Positions 1 through 11,925 of a stretch of 64,000 nt of DNA are shown here, piece after piece. Numbering within the stretch: position 1 is the first letter of the stretch; each line of letters begins with the position of its first letter. This DNA comes from Ptychodera flava. Its lineage: Eukaryota; Hemichordata; Enteropneusta; Ptychoderidae. The notes under the pieces are model-generated. The model was not told where the DNA came from and did no database searches. It saw nothing but the letters and a program-made list of their open reading frames with translations. The position numbers were made by a program, and so were the translations under genes. The stretch is from positions 31,799,841 through 31,863,840 of the forward strand of contig NC_091940.1 in NCBI RefSeq assembly GCF_041260155.1, given 5' to 3'.

Positions 1-490
1 GTTTATAATAGTGTTAACATTGTGTTTGTTTTCTTCATTTTCTCTGAAAACCTATCGGCACACATACAACAAACAATGAATTTTATTTAAAGTGCCTAAT
101 CTAGAACAAAAGTCAGGGGTCACCATGCAAACTAACACTCTGATAAGAAAATCAATTTACCTAAAATTTACAGATCAGAGACTTTCAAAATGGTGTCTAT
201 ATCCTGTATTAATTCTATAGAGAAATGTGAAATTTTCAATTTACACAAATGCAAGACTCCAAAAAACATCAATGACTCCAGCAGCTCCACAATAAGTCCA
301 CACATGCAGCAGACCTGAACGATATCGTAAAAAATGTGCTTCTCTGAAAAATCTTCCCAAGGCACATTGTACTTAAAACAAACTGTGCATTACACATAAT
401 TCCATGCTCTTTCAATATGAGAATATATGCACCCAAACTAGCATTCACCCTTCCAAGCTTAACAAATGTAACCTTACCCTTACTCCACAG
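1..490 (+). other. Intron sequence upstream of the terminal exon
   Basis: This stretch is AT-rich and precedes the splice acceptor at 481-490 (pyrimidine-rich tract ending in CCACAG). I infer that it is the 3' part of an intron of a + strand gene that starts left of the window. An ATG at 404 is in frame with the exon but lies before the acceptor, so it is probably not used. No other feature is recognised here. Confidence 0.4.
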
Positions 491-646
491 GCCAAGGTCA
501 GTTTGAAGAACGGAGCAGTGGGACCTAAACTCATGGAAGCTTACAGTAAAATAAAGGACACAACATATTCGCCAGTTGAAGAGCAGCAGTATTCAGCGCC
601 TTGTCTAAATGCCATACAGACTGTCATCTCATTGGTCAATGAGTAA
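491..646 (+). CDS. Terminal coding exon of an unidentified + strand gene (5' partial)
   Basis: The sequence shows a good 3' splice site ending at 490, then a phase-0 open frame of 51 codons closed by TAA at 644-646. The encoded tail begins AKVSLKNGAVGPKL and ends AIQTVISLVNE. Its composition is that of an ordinary soluble protein, with no membrane segment or low-complexity run. I do not recognise the family. The rest of the gene must lie to the left of the window. Support comes from three agreeing signs: the acceptor, the open frame, and a long gene-free tract downstream with a poly(A) signal at 2160-2165, as expected for a last exon. The alternative is a chance open frame, because 51 codons alone is not strong evidence. 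Confidence 0.55.
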   Translation, partial: AKVSLKNGAVGPKLMEAYSKIKDTTYSPVEEQQYSAPCLNAIQTVISLVNE

Positions 647-2185
647 ATCAACATCAGATTTTGTGTATCGTGTTTCTGCTGTTGTAAAAATTACTTTTTA
701 TATTTCTCTATGAAATCCCACGCTCCTTTTTTTTTTTGCTTTGGTTGCAGAGACTTTTTCTCACTGTGTGTACTTTGTCATGCCTTCATGAATGATATCA
801 ATAGATCACAGCTGTTCATATATATTTTTATGAAGTGAGAATGTTTATAATTTTGAAAACTGGATAGTAAGGCTATAAAAGTATATCATTTTAGTAAACT
901 GATATTAATAAGGAAAGGCCAATACAACACTGTCAATAACTCCCCACTGCTGCCACCACAGTGGTCCTTTTATATCACGAGATCAAGTAGTTGTGTGTTT
1001 CCCTGATCTATCGACCAACAGCAGAGTGTGGAAAATACAGTTTAACAAGTGCACTATATTGCTGTATTTATATTACCATGGAAAAGTTGGTGTATTGTAC
1101 TTTATGCTGTGCACGTTTAAACACCATGATTAACTACTAGTAATTCCAGGCCATTGTCATCAGGAATGATGTCATTCCAATGGTATAGGCAAGAAAAACC
1201 AACGCATTGCACAAGATTGACCTCAAGGACAAATATGAAAATCTGTACTTAAACAACCATGTTCATGTTTTACTCTGTGTTAACACAGCATCCATACCCT
1301 GCTCAGAGGAGAACAGAGCATGTTTGTTTCAATATGGCAGGCACTTTACTGTAATGCAAGATGTGTAAGTACATGAATATTCAACATTGATATGGAATCA
1401 TTTGCATAAAATTTGAATACCAAAACAATGCTCATTAATACAATTTGCATAAATAATACTAATATACTTCACATCTTGCACAAAGTAAACCTCACTTTGC
1501 CCTGACTGAAATCGGCTTGCACTACTCACATTTCACTTTGAGGCTAAACTGCAGAATGTACTGATTATATACGGTGGTGCTGTTGATAACTTTTGAGTAT
1601 CAGTATACGGTAGAAAAACCAAGGATTGTCTGAATATTGTACTTTGTATATTTGTATCAACATATTTAACTTAATCAAGAATTGACATTATCTTATGTAT
1701 GATTGTATTGTCTGAACTGTCATCTTTATGCAAATGTAAGGTATTGTTTTTTACTTTCCTTTTCAAATAGTATTTAGACCTTTAGGTTCATTGCTCATAC
1801 TGTTATGTCTATTTCAATTTTGTTCGTCTTTCAGTGTGTTTACGATTGACAGAAGACCTCCTTGTGGTCACAAGGTCTGTACATGTAATATATAACAAAT
1901 TACTTGATATGAAGTATTTAATTATGGAAATGAATATGATCCAGAACATTGTAGAGATGTTTTTGATTCCCTGTACACTGCCAGGGGCCACAACTATATT
2001 ACCAATTATGGTACAAGATTAGACTGTAATGATTTAGTGTGATATTTTTCAAATGTGTAATTTACAGAGAAAGATTGGAATCATTTTCAGCTAATTACTA
2101 TGCTGGTTGTAAATGATAGTCTGAAATTGGCATCTTTCCTTGTGGCAGAATGATAATGAAATAAAATTAACGTCAATTTTCCAAC
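647..2185 (+). other. Probable 3' UTR of the gene ending at 646
   Basis: About 1.5 kb of AT-rich non-coding DNA lies between the stop codon and the first convincing + strand AATAAA (2160-2165). It holds no good open frame. The UTR assignment is inferred from position. Earlier weak poly(A) signals could end the transcript sooner. Confidence 0.35.
2160..2165 (+). promoter_or_regulatory. Candidate poly(A) signal AATAAA
   Basis: A canonical AATAAA hexamer lies about 1.5 kb after the stop codon of the terminal exon at 491-646. It is the most plausible 3' end for that transcript, but such hexamers are common in DNA of this AT content. Confidence 0.35.
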
Positions 2186-2445
2186 AAATGAACGTTTGAT
2201 GGGTTCTTTTTGGAAGTGGTAATTGTATTCCAGAATTGATTTATCTGCAGTGCTGGCTGACATGTATGGAGCAGTTTATCCAGAAAACAGATGCAGCCCC
2301 TGGTTTCCAGTGATAAAAATTTTATCAGATATACAGCAAATTGTGATTGATTTGCTTGGAACAGGGATAAACTCATGTCACAGCCATACCCCTATTCATG
2401 GTCTGAGAAAAATATTTGATGAAAAAAATAGCTGGCCAATAATGT

Positions 2446-2537
2446 AGCTGGTCACCCCCCACTTCTCTGCGAAAAGGTCCACACTCACCATTTAGAACAA
2501 TAGGCATGGGCCAAACCATTATGGTGAAAGGGTGAAA
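2446..2537. repeat. Degenerate copy of a roughly 93-bp short interspersed element
   Basis: It shares the core GGTCCACACTCACCATT, followed by AACAAT, GGGCCAAACCAT and GGTGAAAGGGT, with the better preserved copy at 36797-36889 and a third copy near 27845-27925. Its TTAA termini have decayed. The shared DNA makes overlapping - strand open frames at 2373-2684 and 36630-36968 look related; they are not genes. Confidence 0.6.
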
Positions 2538-4800
2538 ATGAATTTTATCCATGTCAGACTGGCTACTCCTAATGACATGTATCTGCTGATTTCTGGTGAG
2601 CTCAGAAAAGCTACTGAGTGCGACGAAAAAGTCAGGTGGCTGTTTGAAATGATGACTTGGAAATGCCCATGTGTGTACATCCACTGTGTGTCAGACTGTG
2701 AAATGCATATTGATTATTCAGAAATGAATGCAAGCAAGGACACTCACCAAAATGTAAGACGACTAGTGCACAGTTGTGTGGCATAGCAACTGATAAATTA
2801 TCTGGTATTACGATGACACCATAATCAAGTGATGTGTGTTGTGTTTACAGCACATGCCCCCACCAGTCACCAGATGTTAGCAAGTAACAGTAGTCCTCAG
2901 CAAATGATCACCAAAATGAGGCAAACAAATTTTTGCTGGGTGTATTTACTCTGTAGTCCTGGTTTGTTGACCCCCCCCCCCAAAAAAAAAACAAAACAAA
3001 CAGCGTCATTTTTACAAAATTTGCAATTTACTTGGATCTGCTCAGACTGTTTGTGTATGAGTACATGTATATACACCTCCACACCAATTATGTAGCATAA
3101 CTAAGATACAGGTCAATTATTCACGTGTGGTGAAAAAAAAGAAAATTTGAAGATAGATCGGAAGTTTGCTAATTGACCCTAAAATGTGAAAAATGCAGTT
3201 ACATCATACACAGCATGATTTGAATGATAGGCCAGGAGGCCATGTTCACTGTTTTACTACTGTTATAAGTACTTTAAACTTTTGTGTGTATCTGGTAGAT
3301 TCCGTACCAAATTTTATTCATGTGCACATATTTAACAAGGTTCATCATGGTGTAAACGGATGAAATTTCCACTTCGTAATAATTAAACCATTAAGTATAC
3401 GTGCTTTTATTGGTACATCACGCATAATTCTATACCATTGTAGCAAACACAATCCACATCAGCTGTATACATCTACTCAGAATTGTTCAAGGATGGATGT
3501 TAGTATGATACGATTTATTCATTAGAGTTTACCTAATTCTGTCTCCTTGTTTGCCCATGCTGAAAAATTTGTGAGCTCAAACTAAAATTGCCGATGCTTT
3601 TTTTATCAATTCTCTCTTTGCAACTTTCCAGCAATTTGTGGATTAAAGGTTAAACCATTATGCAATAATAAGTAACCATTTCTGCAAAGTCAACTGAAAT
3701 GCTATTTTATACAAATAACAGTGCATCTGATATCTCTGTGTGATGGCCAGGTGATTATTATCTCTATGTTATATTTGCATTGCAATGGCCTGTAGGGTAT
3801 ATTCTTCACCACACGCTGTAAAGTTAAATGTCAATCATGACTTTCAGGGCCCAAGTAAAGACTGTCTTTTCAACATGATTGTCCAAATTCAATCGAGATG
3901 AAACTTTTTTCAGTCTGATTTTGTGACCTGACTTTTCCTGTTTTTAAGAACTCTCAAATCAAAATTTAACAAAATTAAAATTTCTCAATATAAAAACACA
4001 AAATTAATGATGAGTAACGATGGTTTTTCCAGCAAGCTTGAGGGATAGTGGGCTAAGTTACAGTCCAGCATTGCCTTTATAGGATAAAGTTTGTATTAGT
4101 CACTGTGAAATGCACATCAAGACAGTCATTAGGACATTTTGCCCAGTGTTCATCAAGTGTGTGCCAGGCTTCCCAGTGATACCATCATAAACATCAAAGT
4201 GATTCAGCAAATATCCATTTTGTTTCATTTGCATCCATATATTTGTATCCAATGTACTTCTCCTTGAAAATGTTACCTTTTAGCCATTATGTGACTGCAA
4301 TGGTTGGGAATCATAGTGCTGCATTGATGACCATATATATTATTTCTACCTTCCTGCAAGATAGTTTACTCTGCATGGCAAATCTGGCACAAGCGGTATA
4401 TCTAAAGAAAATGCTTCCATGTTTTCTCATCAAGTGCAAAATATGAAAGAAGTTTTCCATTTTAATATATGATGTAATATCTGGAAAATGTTTTACCTTT
4501 CTACAAGCATTGGCTTCATGGCACAATGAAGCGAATTTAGTAGTACGCCCTCACCGACCAAATTTGCGTTTGCATTCGTTTTATCCCGTGAACCCTGACC
4601 TCCCGTCAAGAAGGAAGATTCCGGAACATCAACCTAGCGCAAACGCCTCTCCTAAAGAAACCCAAAATAAAGTTAGCATAATAATCTCTTCTTTAGTCAG
4701 TACGTAAACACGATCCATGCTTGTGTACATCCGCACAAGCAGGCATTTGCCCACGAACGTCACGGCCGGGGTCGATCGACTACACCTGAGGCTGAAATGA
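2538..4800. other. No gene recognised
   Basis: This is AT-rich intergenic or intronic DNA. It contains a short C-run followed by an A-run near 2970-2990 and scattered ACATGTA motifs. Short open frames in it lack splice context, composition bias or family resemblance. Confidence 0.4.
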
Positions 4801-5470
4801 CGTAATTTCAACCACAACTGAACGCATAGACTCTCCACAGTCGCTGTGCCTTGTTGTGTGCGCGCCCACGATGGCCTGCATTCGAAGGCTACGCTGTGCA
4901 GCTGTGAGCACGCGCTGCCAGACACAGCGACTGTCCGTTCTTGCAAGGATATGAATATTCATAAGGGTAGTGACGTCAAAAGAAACACGTATCTAATTTG
5001 GCGGAGAGAATTTATACTAGTAGCTTGTAGACCTATATACGCGGTATGTTTTTATTTTTCATTTTTCATTTTATTTGGCTATGGTACTTGTCTTTTTTAT
5101 TATAAACGGATGTGTGGAGTTCTATAAAAGTACCCGGATCAGGCAGAAATCCGACCGGTCGCTTGCAAGAACGTCCAGACCCTGGGATTCGCGTCGCGTC
5201 TCTGAAAGGCGCGCGTGTTCCAACAGGAAAGAACGCGAATCGCAGGGTCTCTGCCAGACTACTGAACGCACACCGCCGCACGCGACGGGTACGGACGTAT
5301 GGACCAGCAGCAGACGATCTCTGGTTTCTAGGGCCAAGACGCGTTTGTACACTGTATGTATTAGGATGGGTATGCAACCGCTCATATGAGTTCTCAGGAC
5401 GTGCGTTACCAAAAAGGGGGGACAGGGGGGACACTTTTTTCCACGGCAGTAACCGTCACCAAAAGGTTAG
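4800..5470. promoter_or_regulatory. CpG-rich block, possible promoter or first exon
   Basis: GC content and CpG density rise sharply here against AT-rich surroundings, especially at 5140-5400. Upstream lie a CRE-like TGACGTCA at about 4971 and an E2F-like TTTGGCGG at about 4998. A possible donor, AAAAG|GTTAGT, sits near 5465 on the + strand. Several short frames overlap on both strands and none stands out. I read this as a possible CpG-island promoter or non-coding first exon. Direction and target gene are unknown. Confidence 0.3.
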
Positions 5471-6020
5471 TAAAACTCCATTTTTTTAATTTAACCAATG
5501 TTTTGAACACTGTAAGCTCAAACAAGGAAAAAAATTGAAAAAGATGAAAAATCCGATCGCACACTCATTTGCATATGCATTTACGTCTTCACAAGAGCAA
5601 GACTACTAAACATGATTCACCTTTAGTTTTTTATTGTCTTGTTTATATATACAGTTAGGATACACCTTGTGCATTTTTAGACTAAAAAAATAGTGGAACA
5701 CTTGCAGTTCATACATAAAGTTCTGCTGATGTACAGTCATTTTTAATTATCAAGAAAAAATTTTGTAACTGATCCTGATTTTTTTTTTTTTGGCAGTGAA
5801 ATCAAGGAGGACTGCTGATTTTTTTCCTTCCAACATACTTGGAATACCAAATAATTTTATCATAAAGGACTCAAAACTCTTAGAACAAGATATAGGCAAG
5901 CACAATGAGGCTTTTATAAATTTGGTAATGCAAAACTACTGAACCACCATTGAAGCAAAGTAATAGTTTAAATATTTAGTTTGAAGGAAAACCTGAAGAA
6001 TAGTTTTAACAATATCCAGT
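5471..6020. other. No feature recognised
   Basis: Low-complexity AT-rich DNA with A and T runs. No open frame, RNA gene or terminal repeat was seen. Confidence 0.4.
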
Positions 6021-6367
6021 TTAAAGGGACAAAGTCACTCATTTTTGACATTATTTTAGTTAGGTTCTCTTGAAACATCATTTATTCAATTCTTTGACTG
6101 AAATATGCCCAATCACCAGATGATACAAGTAAACTCTCACCCTGTACATGGTTATAACACATGAATTCTTCTTCTATGATACATTTTTTGTTACATAAGC
6201 TTACCAAAAATTAAATGATGGGAGAAATCATGCATTATGTCAATGTACAGGGTGAGCTGTGACAACCAGTGATTGAGCCCATTTCACTGTTCTGAACAAG
6301 AAAAGCAATATTTAAAAATCAACTAAAACTTGGAAATGAGCAACTTTGTCTCGAAAATGTACTTTAA
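6021..6367. mobile_element. Palindromic non-autonomous element with TTAA ends (347 bp)
   Basis: The left end reads TTAAAGGGACAAAGTCACTC. The reverse complement of the right end reads TTAAAG, then an unmatched stretch, then GACAAAGTTGCTCATTT. An inner pair, CTCACCCTGTACAT and its complement, lies near 6136-6262, so much of the element can fold back on itself. TTAA at both edges is the target duplication typical of piggyBac-type transposition. It encodes nothing. Assignment to the piggyBac superfamily rests on the TTAA alone. Confidence 0.6.
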
Positions 6368-6787
6368 AATTCTATATCAGATAAGGGCGGGAGAAGGGGT
6401 GGATCTGAGGAACAGGTTACCTAATGGAAATTTTTAATACAGCTTCCATATGTTGGTGTGAGTGTTTGTGGAGACAACAAAATATTGCTATGACAAATTA
6501 CATGTATTGACTTTATTTTCATCTCAGATTTCATCAAACATTTGCAGTAGTGTCAGGTAAAATGGTCACAGTATCAGAGGCATACAACATCTAGTGCCGC
6601 AGCCATAATCATGACATCACAAAAGATCAGTTTGGCAGATGCATAATGTCTACCTTCCCACAAGTGCAAAGGATACGAAGAAGATTTGACGGGTTCACGA
6701 CGATATCCTTTTTAGTTCATAAAACAATTTTGAGCGAGTCCTTGTCACATGCCATAATGAAAATTTGATGTACATACACAGGACATA

Positions 6788-7205
6788 TTAAGGATGTACA
6801 AGCAATAAAATTGATAGTATTGTCATTTCCCTAAATTGTCGATTTTTAGATTCTTCACTGTATATCGAAACGTGAAATAAAATATGGGGGTCACTGCGCT
6901 CATTTGTGAGATACAAGACCATGCATTTTAACATTTAAATTTCATTTCCGAGAAAAAACTTGCAAAGTCAGCATTTTTTCCCCAATGTCTTTCTATGGGT
7001 GAAATCTTCCAATGCCATTTATCTCCACATTATATTCAAGCATGGTGACCATTCAATATCATTTTATCACTATTATTTGTTTCTTTTGACTTAGCAATGT
7101 GCAAATTTTCATGAAAATGGCAATAGGGACTGTTTTTCCAGCAATTCTCAATGTAAACCTATGGGAAAGGATAATTCCACCCGTATAATGCATGTACATC
7201 CTTAA
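6788..7205 (+). mobile_element. 418-bp TTAA element, copy A
   Basis: It starts TTAAGGATGTAC and ends GTACATCCTTAA, giving perfect 12-bp terminal inverted repeats that include the TTAA. Its interior matches the inverted copy B at 25801-26218, including the blocks GGTCACTGCGCT/GGTCACCGCGCT, CAGCATTTTTTC and TTTTCATGAAAAT. Both copies are exactly 418 bp from TTAA to TTAA. No coding capacity is visible. Confidence 0.75.
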
Positions 7206-8446
7206 CTAATCTTTTTATCTCTTTTTGTTGCAAACATACTGAATTAATGGTGTCCAAAACAAATAGGAATGACTGAATTCTGTAACTACAAGTCTATACA
7301 TTACACTAGGTCACAAGAGGACAATCAGTTTTATTACATTCATAACAATTTTTATCAGGCTATATGCAATTGAAAATTATGTATCAAACAGAGAAAAATC
7401 AATTATTTAAATACTCATTTTTTGTGAAGCTTCACAGGCAGTAAAATCTCCAGACAATTGAAAACATGGAGCAAATATTATGCCACTTTTGTTAACAGGA
7501 TGAAAGACAATGTAAAATTAAACAATTATGACATCAGATAAATATTTAAGGAAATCAAAGAAACAGTTAAGTAAAAACTTGTACATTGTGTTCATTGTCA
7601 GTTCAAGAACCAGACATAGAAATCTGGCATTCACAGAGGCCATGTTATGAATAACAGGAACAGAAAAATCCTATTTCCTTACATGTTATATCAGTGTTTA
7701 AAATATATCAATAAATGATGTAGCAAGGAATGGTCTGTCTCACCAGTACCCCCTCTCCCCCATTATTTGCAGTTTTTTTGATAACGTGAACTCTCTAATG
7801 GCATAAAGGTATAACACACACATATGCAGTATTCGAGTTGTAGATAATCTGTGAAACATGTTCAACATTAAAAATATTGAAAAAATTCATACAAAAAAGT
7901 ACAAAGTCATAAAAGCAAGAGTCAAACTCTAGTAACAATCAATTTGTTCAACTTAACCCAGTCTTGGGTGGTTCTTTTGAAAATACAGGCTTATTAATTT
8001 ATAAAAGTACAAAAGTTCTGCATTTTTTGTTTTTCATGGTATTGTGATGATTTTCATTTGAATCAAAATACATTTTTATGGTGTTTAGCTCACCAAAGGT
8101 CCACAAAGTGTAATTTTTGGCAAAGTCTTGATTCTAACTTGTTTTTGAATCTGAATTAAGTTTTGGTCCAAAAAATACCCTTTACACTACCTTAAAATAT
8201 GTCATTAGGGGACGACTGCATTAACTTGCATGGTACCTGAAACCCGAGTCCTTGCCTGAGCAACTCGGGTGACAAACAGAAAACTTTTAATCCCCAAGGT
8301 GTGAATTTTCATTGTTATGTTTATCTAATCCAGCTGGTGCTATTGTAGTGCCATTGTAGGAAAGGCAGGTCTGTGAAATTGATCCTCTAGGGAAGTAGGG
8401 TATTCCTAAGTTAATGGAGCCTTCCCGTAATGTACAGTGAAGTATT
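7206..8446. other. No feature recognised
   Basis: Plain AT-rich non-coding DNA. I see no supported gene, RNA or mobile element. Confidence 0.4.
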
Positions 8447-8970
8447 CCCATGTAATGCTAAGTTTTGCTAGGTGAGTTGAGCTGATCCAGCTAATGACTG
8501 CATATCTCACTAAACTTGCAACATGAACTTTTCAAGTAAAGCAATTAAAAGATTTTCCCCAAGATTGTCTTCATTTAAAATGAAGAATTTATGTTTACAT
8601 AAGTGTCAGTGCAGTGCAGTGCAGGTGAAGGAATTTCATAGAGCATGAATTCTACTATAGCACAATTTTTGTTATGTACCAAAAACTGGATGGAACAAAT
8701 CATTAATTTTCTCTATATACATGGTGCAAGGTTCAGCTGTGTCAGAGATTTTGCCCATTTCAGTGTGCAGAACAAAACGTATTCCCAAGTCATGCTAAAT
8801 TTTGCTTGGTGTCAATTATCTGTTCTAGCTAATGACTGCATATCTCAACATCAACTCTGTGTACTACTTTTTAAGTAGAGCAATGACATCTTTCAAGATT
8901 TTCTTCATCAAAAATGAAGCAATAATTTATGTTTACATTATCTCTCAGGTCACTGTGCAGGAATTGTGTA
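8447..8970 (+). repeat. Diverged tandem duplication, unit about 330 bp
   Basis: The block at about 8447-8640 recurs at about 8777-8970. Shared words include GCTAATGACTGCATATCTCA, CATGCTAA/TAATGCTAA and TTTATGTTTACAT, in the same order and spacing. Both copies are interrupted by small changes. Neither contains a good open frame. Confidence 0.6.
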
Positions 8971-9354
8971 AACAAAGTTCACAGCTGGCCACCTGGTTAA
9001 AAATTACCGTTAACTATTGTTTTAACAAATGTACATGTAAATAGTAATTTTTACTTGGTAAAATGAGAATACCCGAAGGACCTCCCCCTAAAATGAAAGT
9101 TATTAGATTAACTCTTAGATTAACATATTTTGTAAAGCAAAATTTTAACCAACAATGGAAAAATTCCTACAAAATACATGATGAATTTAAAGGTGGCCTA
9201 GTCATAGCTGCACTATGACATTGACATTACACTTTGATGATCAAATTATCGTAAAATACGTCTAAATAAATCACATAGCTTGTGCCTTTCAATGGACACT
9301 ATACATGTATATAGCTGCTTCAATTACCTACAGATTGCGGAATGTCTACAACAG

Positions 9355-10778
9355 CAGTGTTTTGCCCAGGAATTGTAAAGGTGGGACACAGTGTCCCATG
9401 ATTGTCAAAATAGGGGGACACTGAGTTACAATAGGGGTCAATGTGTGAGCGAAGAACGCAAAGCAAAGTAAAGTCACCAAGGCAGAAAGGTATACATTCA
9501 TTTTAAAATTAATATTGCTGGACGTCTCCTATAATGGTTTGTGGCAAAGTCATTTTAACTGGTTGTATTTACAGTTTCGAATTGTAAAAAAGACATCATC
9601 ATGATAAAATCAATTTCATGCGCATTTTTCTTTTATGGTGATTCTTGCCAGTGACTGCATTACATGTGTTTAACAGAAATAAAGAAGATGTTTCATTACG
9701 CTTATGACTCCAGAACTAGAAGTGGTTGAAGACAATAGTTTGATGCACATTGTAACCTGGGTTTTTATCATTACTGCTATAAAGTTCTCTTCTTTTTTAT
9801 AATTGCTCCAATGACTGACAATTTTCCCTGAAAATTGCAAAAAATAAAGTTTGAAAACACAAATATCTGAGAGAACTCCTTGATCCTCATGATAGCAATA
9901 GCACATTGCCATAAAGCTGTTTTGACAAGCTAGGTGGTTCTTGTTAAGATCAGCTACAATCGAGCTAGGGGGTCTTGACTATATAAGGAATTCAGCATGG
10001 TGACGTCGATCTCTCTGGCCTGCAGACGATCGGAGAGTTGTATGAGATTCCTTCTGGGGAAATTTAGGCAAATTACTACTTTGAAAGTCAGGGATATAGT
10101 GTTTCAACAAAATTGTGGGGTTGATGATATTTTTAGGTGAAGTCAAGAGCTTCCGGTACACCAAAATACACGTACAGTCAATGCCGTTTGATGCCATGTG
10201 CCCGGGCTAGTATAGTGACTGAAAATTTGATTCTCCGTACTTCACTGTACTAGCATATACATGTATTACAAGTAAAAGTTTCATTCAAAGTTGGTGGTCA
10301 ATAAAATTTGCTTTGTGAAAAGTTTGTTGTTCTTTTTACAAGCCTTCACTTCCGAAATCATTGCCTGGTTATCGGGATCGTACGTGGCCTGGTATTTGAG
10401 TCTGTCACCAAGGCTGCAGGGCTCAGTGGACGCACATCGCCTTGCTCATACCCTGAATCGTAAACTGTAACAGACTAACTGATTTTCCAATAGTGTTTAC
10501 ATTATGAGGAAAAAAATAGACTAAATTTTAAATGTTTCATTGTCTCAATAGAGAAGCAATAACTGTACGGGCTATCAAGTATGTAATTTGGTAGCTAAAA
10601 AAGTAGTCTCTCTGTGGACGCTGGACTTACAATTCTAGCCCTGATTTTAGTGCGTCCCTGCATGGAGGTAGTCTCTACTACCTCCATGGTCCCTGTGACC
10701 CATGTCCGGTATTTTTGCGGGACATTGTTGCTAATTTTGCGTCAAAAGACGCAAGAACGCACTCTGGGCAAAACACTG
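9355..10778. mobile_element. Non-autonomous hAT-like element (1,424 bp)
   Basis: Perfect 15-bp terminal inverted repeats, CAGTGTTTTGCCCAG, bound this segment. A CAG start and this length of repeat are typical of hAT transposons. The expected 8-bp target duplication is not clean: the flanks are TACAACAG and TAACAGAC. No transposase is visible inside. The interior holds a perfect 11-bp hairpin at 10661-10688. It also holds a - strand frame at 9979-10197 (72 codons from an ATG in good context), which I cannot assign. Confidence 0.6.
10661..10688. repeat. Perfect 11-bp hairpin with a 6-base loop
   Basis: CATGGAGGTAG pairs with CTACCTCCATG across a TCTCTA loop. It lies near the right end of the hAT-like element. 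Subterminal hairpins are common in such elements; a role here is inference. Confidence 0.7.
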
Positions 10779-10925
10779 TAACAGACTTTGATAATGTGTT
10801 TGTAACATGTGCCTTCTATGTTAATAAAACCTGAAGTGATCCATATATAACACACAATAGTATAACTGTTGAAAAAGAAAATTCTCTACTTCTTAATACA
10901 AAAACTCACAATTCATATATCTTAG

Positions 10926-11483
10926 AGGGTAAAACTGGTCACTATACATCAGAAAGTTGTACAGTTCCCTAACTTTATATCACATACTTACCTCAATCTG
11001 TCACTTAGAGAAAGTGATAAAATCACACCGAATGGTGAGGGAGGATTCAGAGACTTTGATTCACAATCCTGTAAAGGGATATTTGGAGAATCGTGTATCG
11101 CTATACAATTGAGAAATGATGCAATATGCAAGGCTGAAAAACACGGCATAGACGACTGTCACATACATTCAAAAAGTTGTTGCAGTATGGTCCAAAATTT
11201 CTCGAACAGATGCGAGGTTTGCAGAACACTGTACAACTGTCTGAAGTCAGCACGGTATAGGAGACGTATCAACTGCGAGACAGATGCATCTGACCAACCA
11301 ACAACATCCAGTGTCCGGTGGACATACATGACCAGAGAACAGTTGATGCAGGCATTGAAGGAGAAAAACCAGCTGATAGAAAATGAAAGAAGACAGACCA
11401 AATATTACGCATTGTGTGTTGACAGGATGAAAGAAAATATAAAAATCCAGAAGCTTAGATACAATGGAAACCCTAACGAATAA
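10926..11483 (+). pseudogene. Transposon-type protein fragment with Cys-rich motif and coiled coil
   Basis: A frame open from just after a TAG at 10923-10925 to the TAA at 11481-11483 gives 185 residues with no convincing ATG at its head. It contains HSKSCCSMVQ, then a CEVCRTL motif, a basic YRRR stretch, RWTYMTREQL, and a charged, probably helical tail rich in K, E, Q and R. As I recall the family, the layout Cys-X2-Cys, then R and L, then a YLT/YMT motif, then a coiled coil recurs in transposon proteins of cnidarians and invertebrate deuterostomes, often beside THAP-like DDE transposases. No DDE domain is visible nearby. It ends 330 bp before the left end of the large inverted element, though no link is proven. 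It could instead be an internal exon. Confidence 0.4.
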
Positions 11484-11925
11484 GGTTACCCTGCATTAAA
11501 AACAGTACTAAGCTACAATACCAAAGGGAAAATGACACATCGACACTGTACACAGCAGTCAGCACAATGCCATGGCATGAGACTGTTCATCACCCAACAA
11601 ATCGAAGTTGAAAAATGCGATAAAAAATGACTGAAAAAACCTCAAAAACCTAATCCACCGACAAGAAACTTGATAAATAACAATGGTACAATATCTAATA
11701 GACTAACAATAAATCTACTTAGCTGTATATTCCGAGTACCTGACGAAAACGGTAGACGATCCGACACCCCTGTGCTGCATGCTGCCATGCCATCGCGCCA
11801 CCGTGCCACACACGAGGAATGGAAGTGTACAAAAAAAGTACAAAAAGCACGATTAGAAGCAGCAAAGTGTGCGCATGCGTGCATCCTCGTACGCGGATGT
11901 CATTTCAAAGATCAAAGCAACGTGC

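Noticed and set aside
2373..2684. Apparent protein similarity between - strand frames here and at 36630-36968
   Set aside because: The shared peptide comes from copies of the 93-bp interspersed element, not from a gene.
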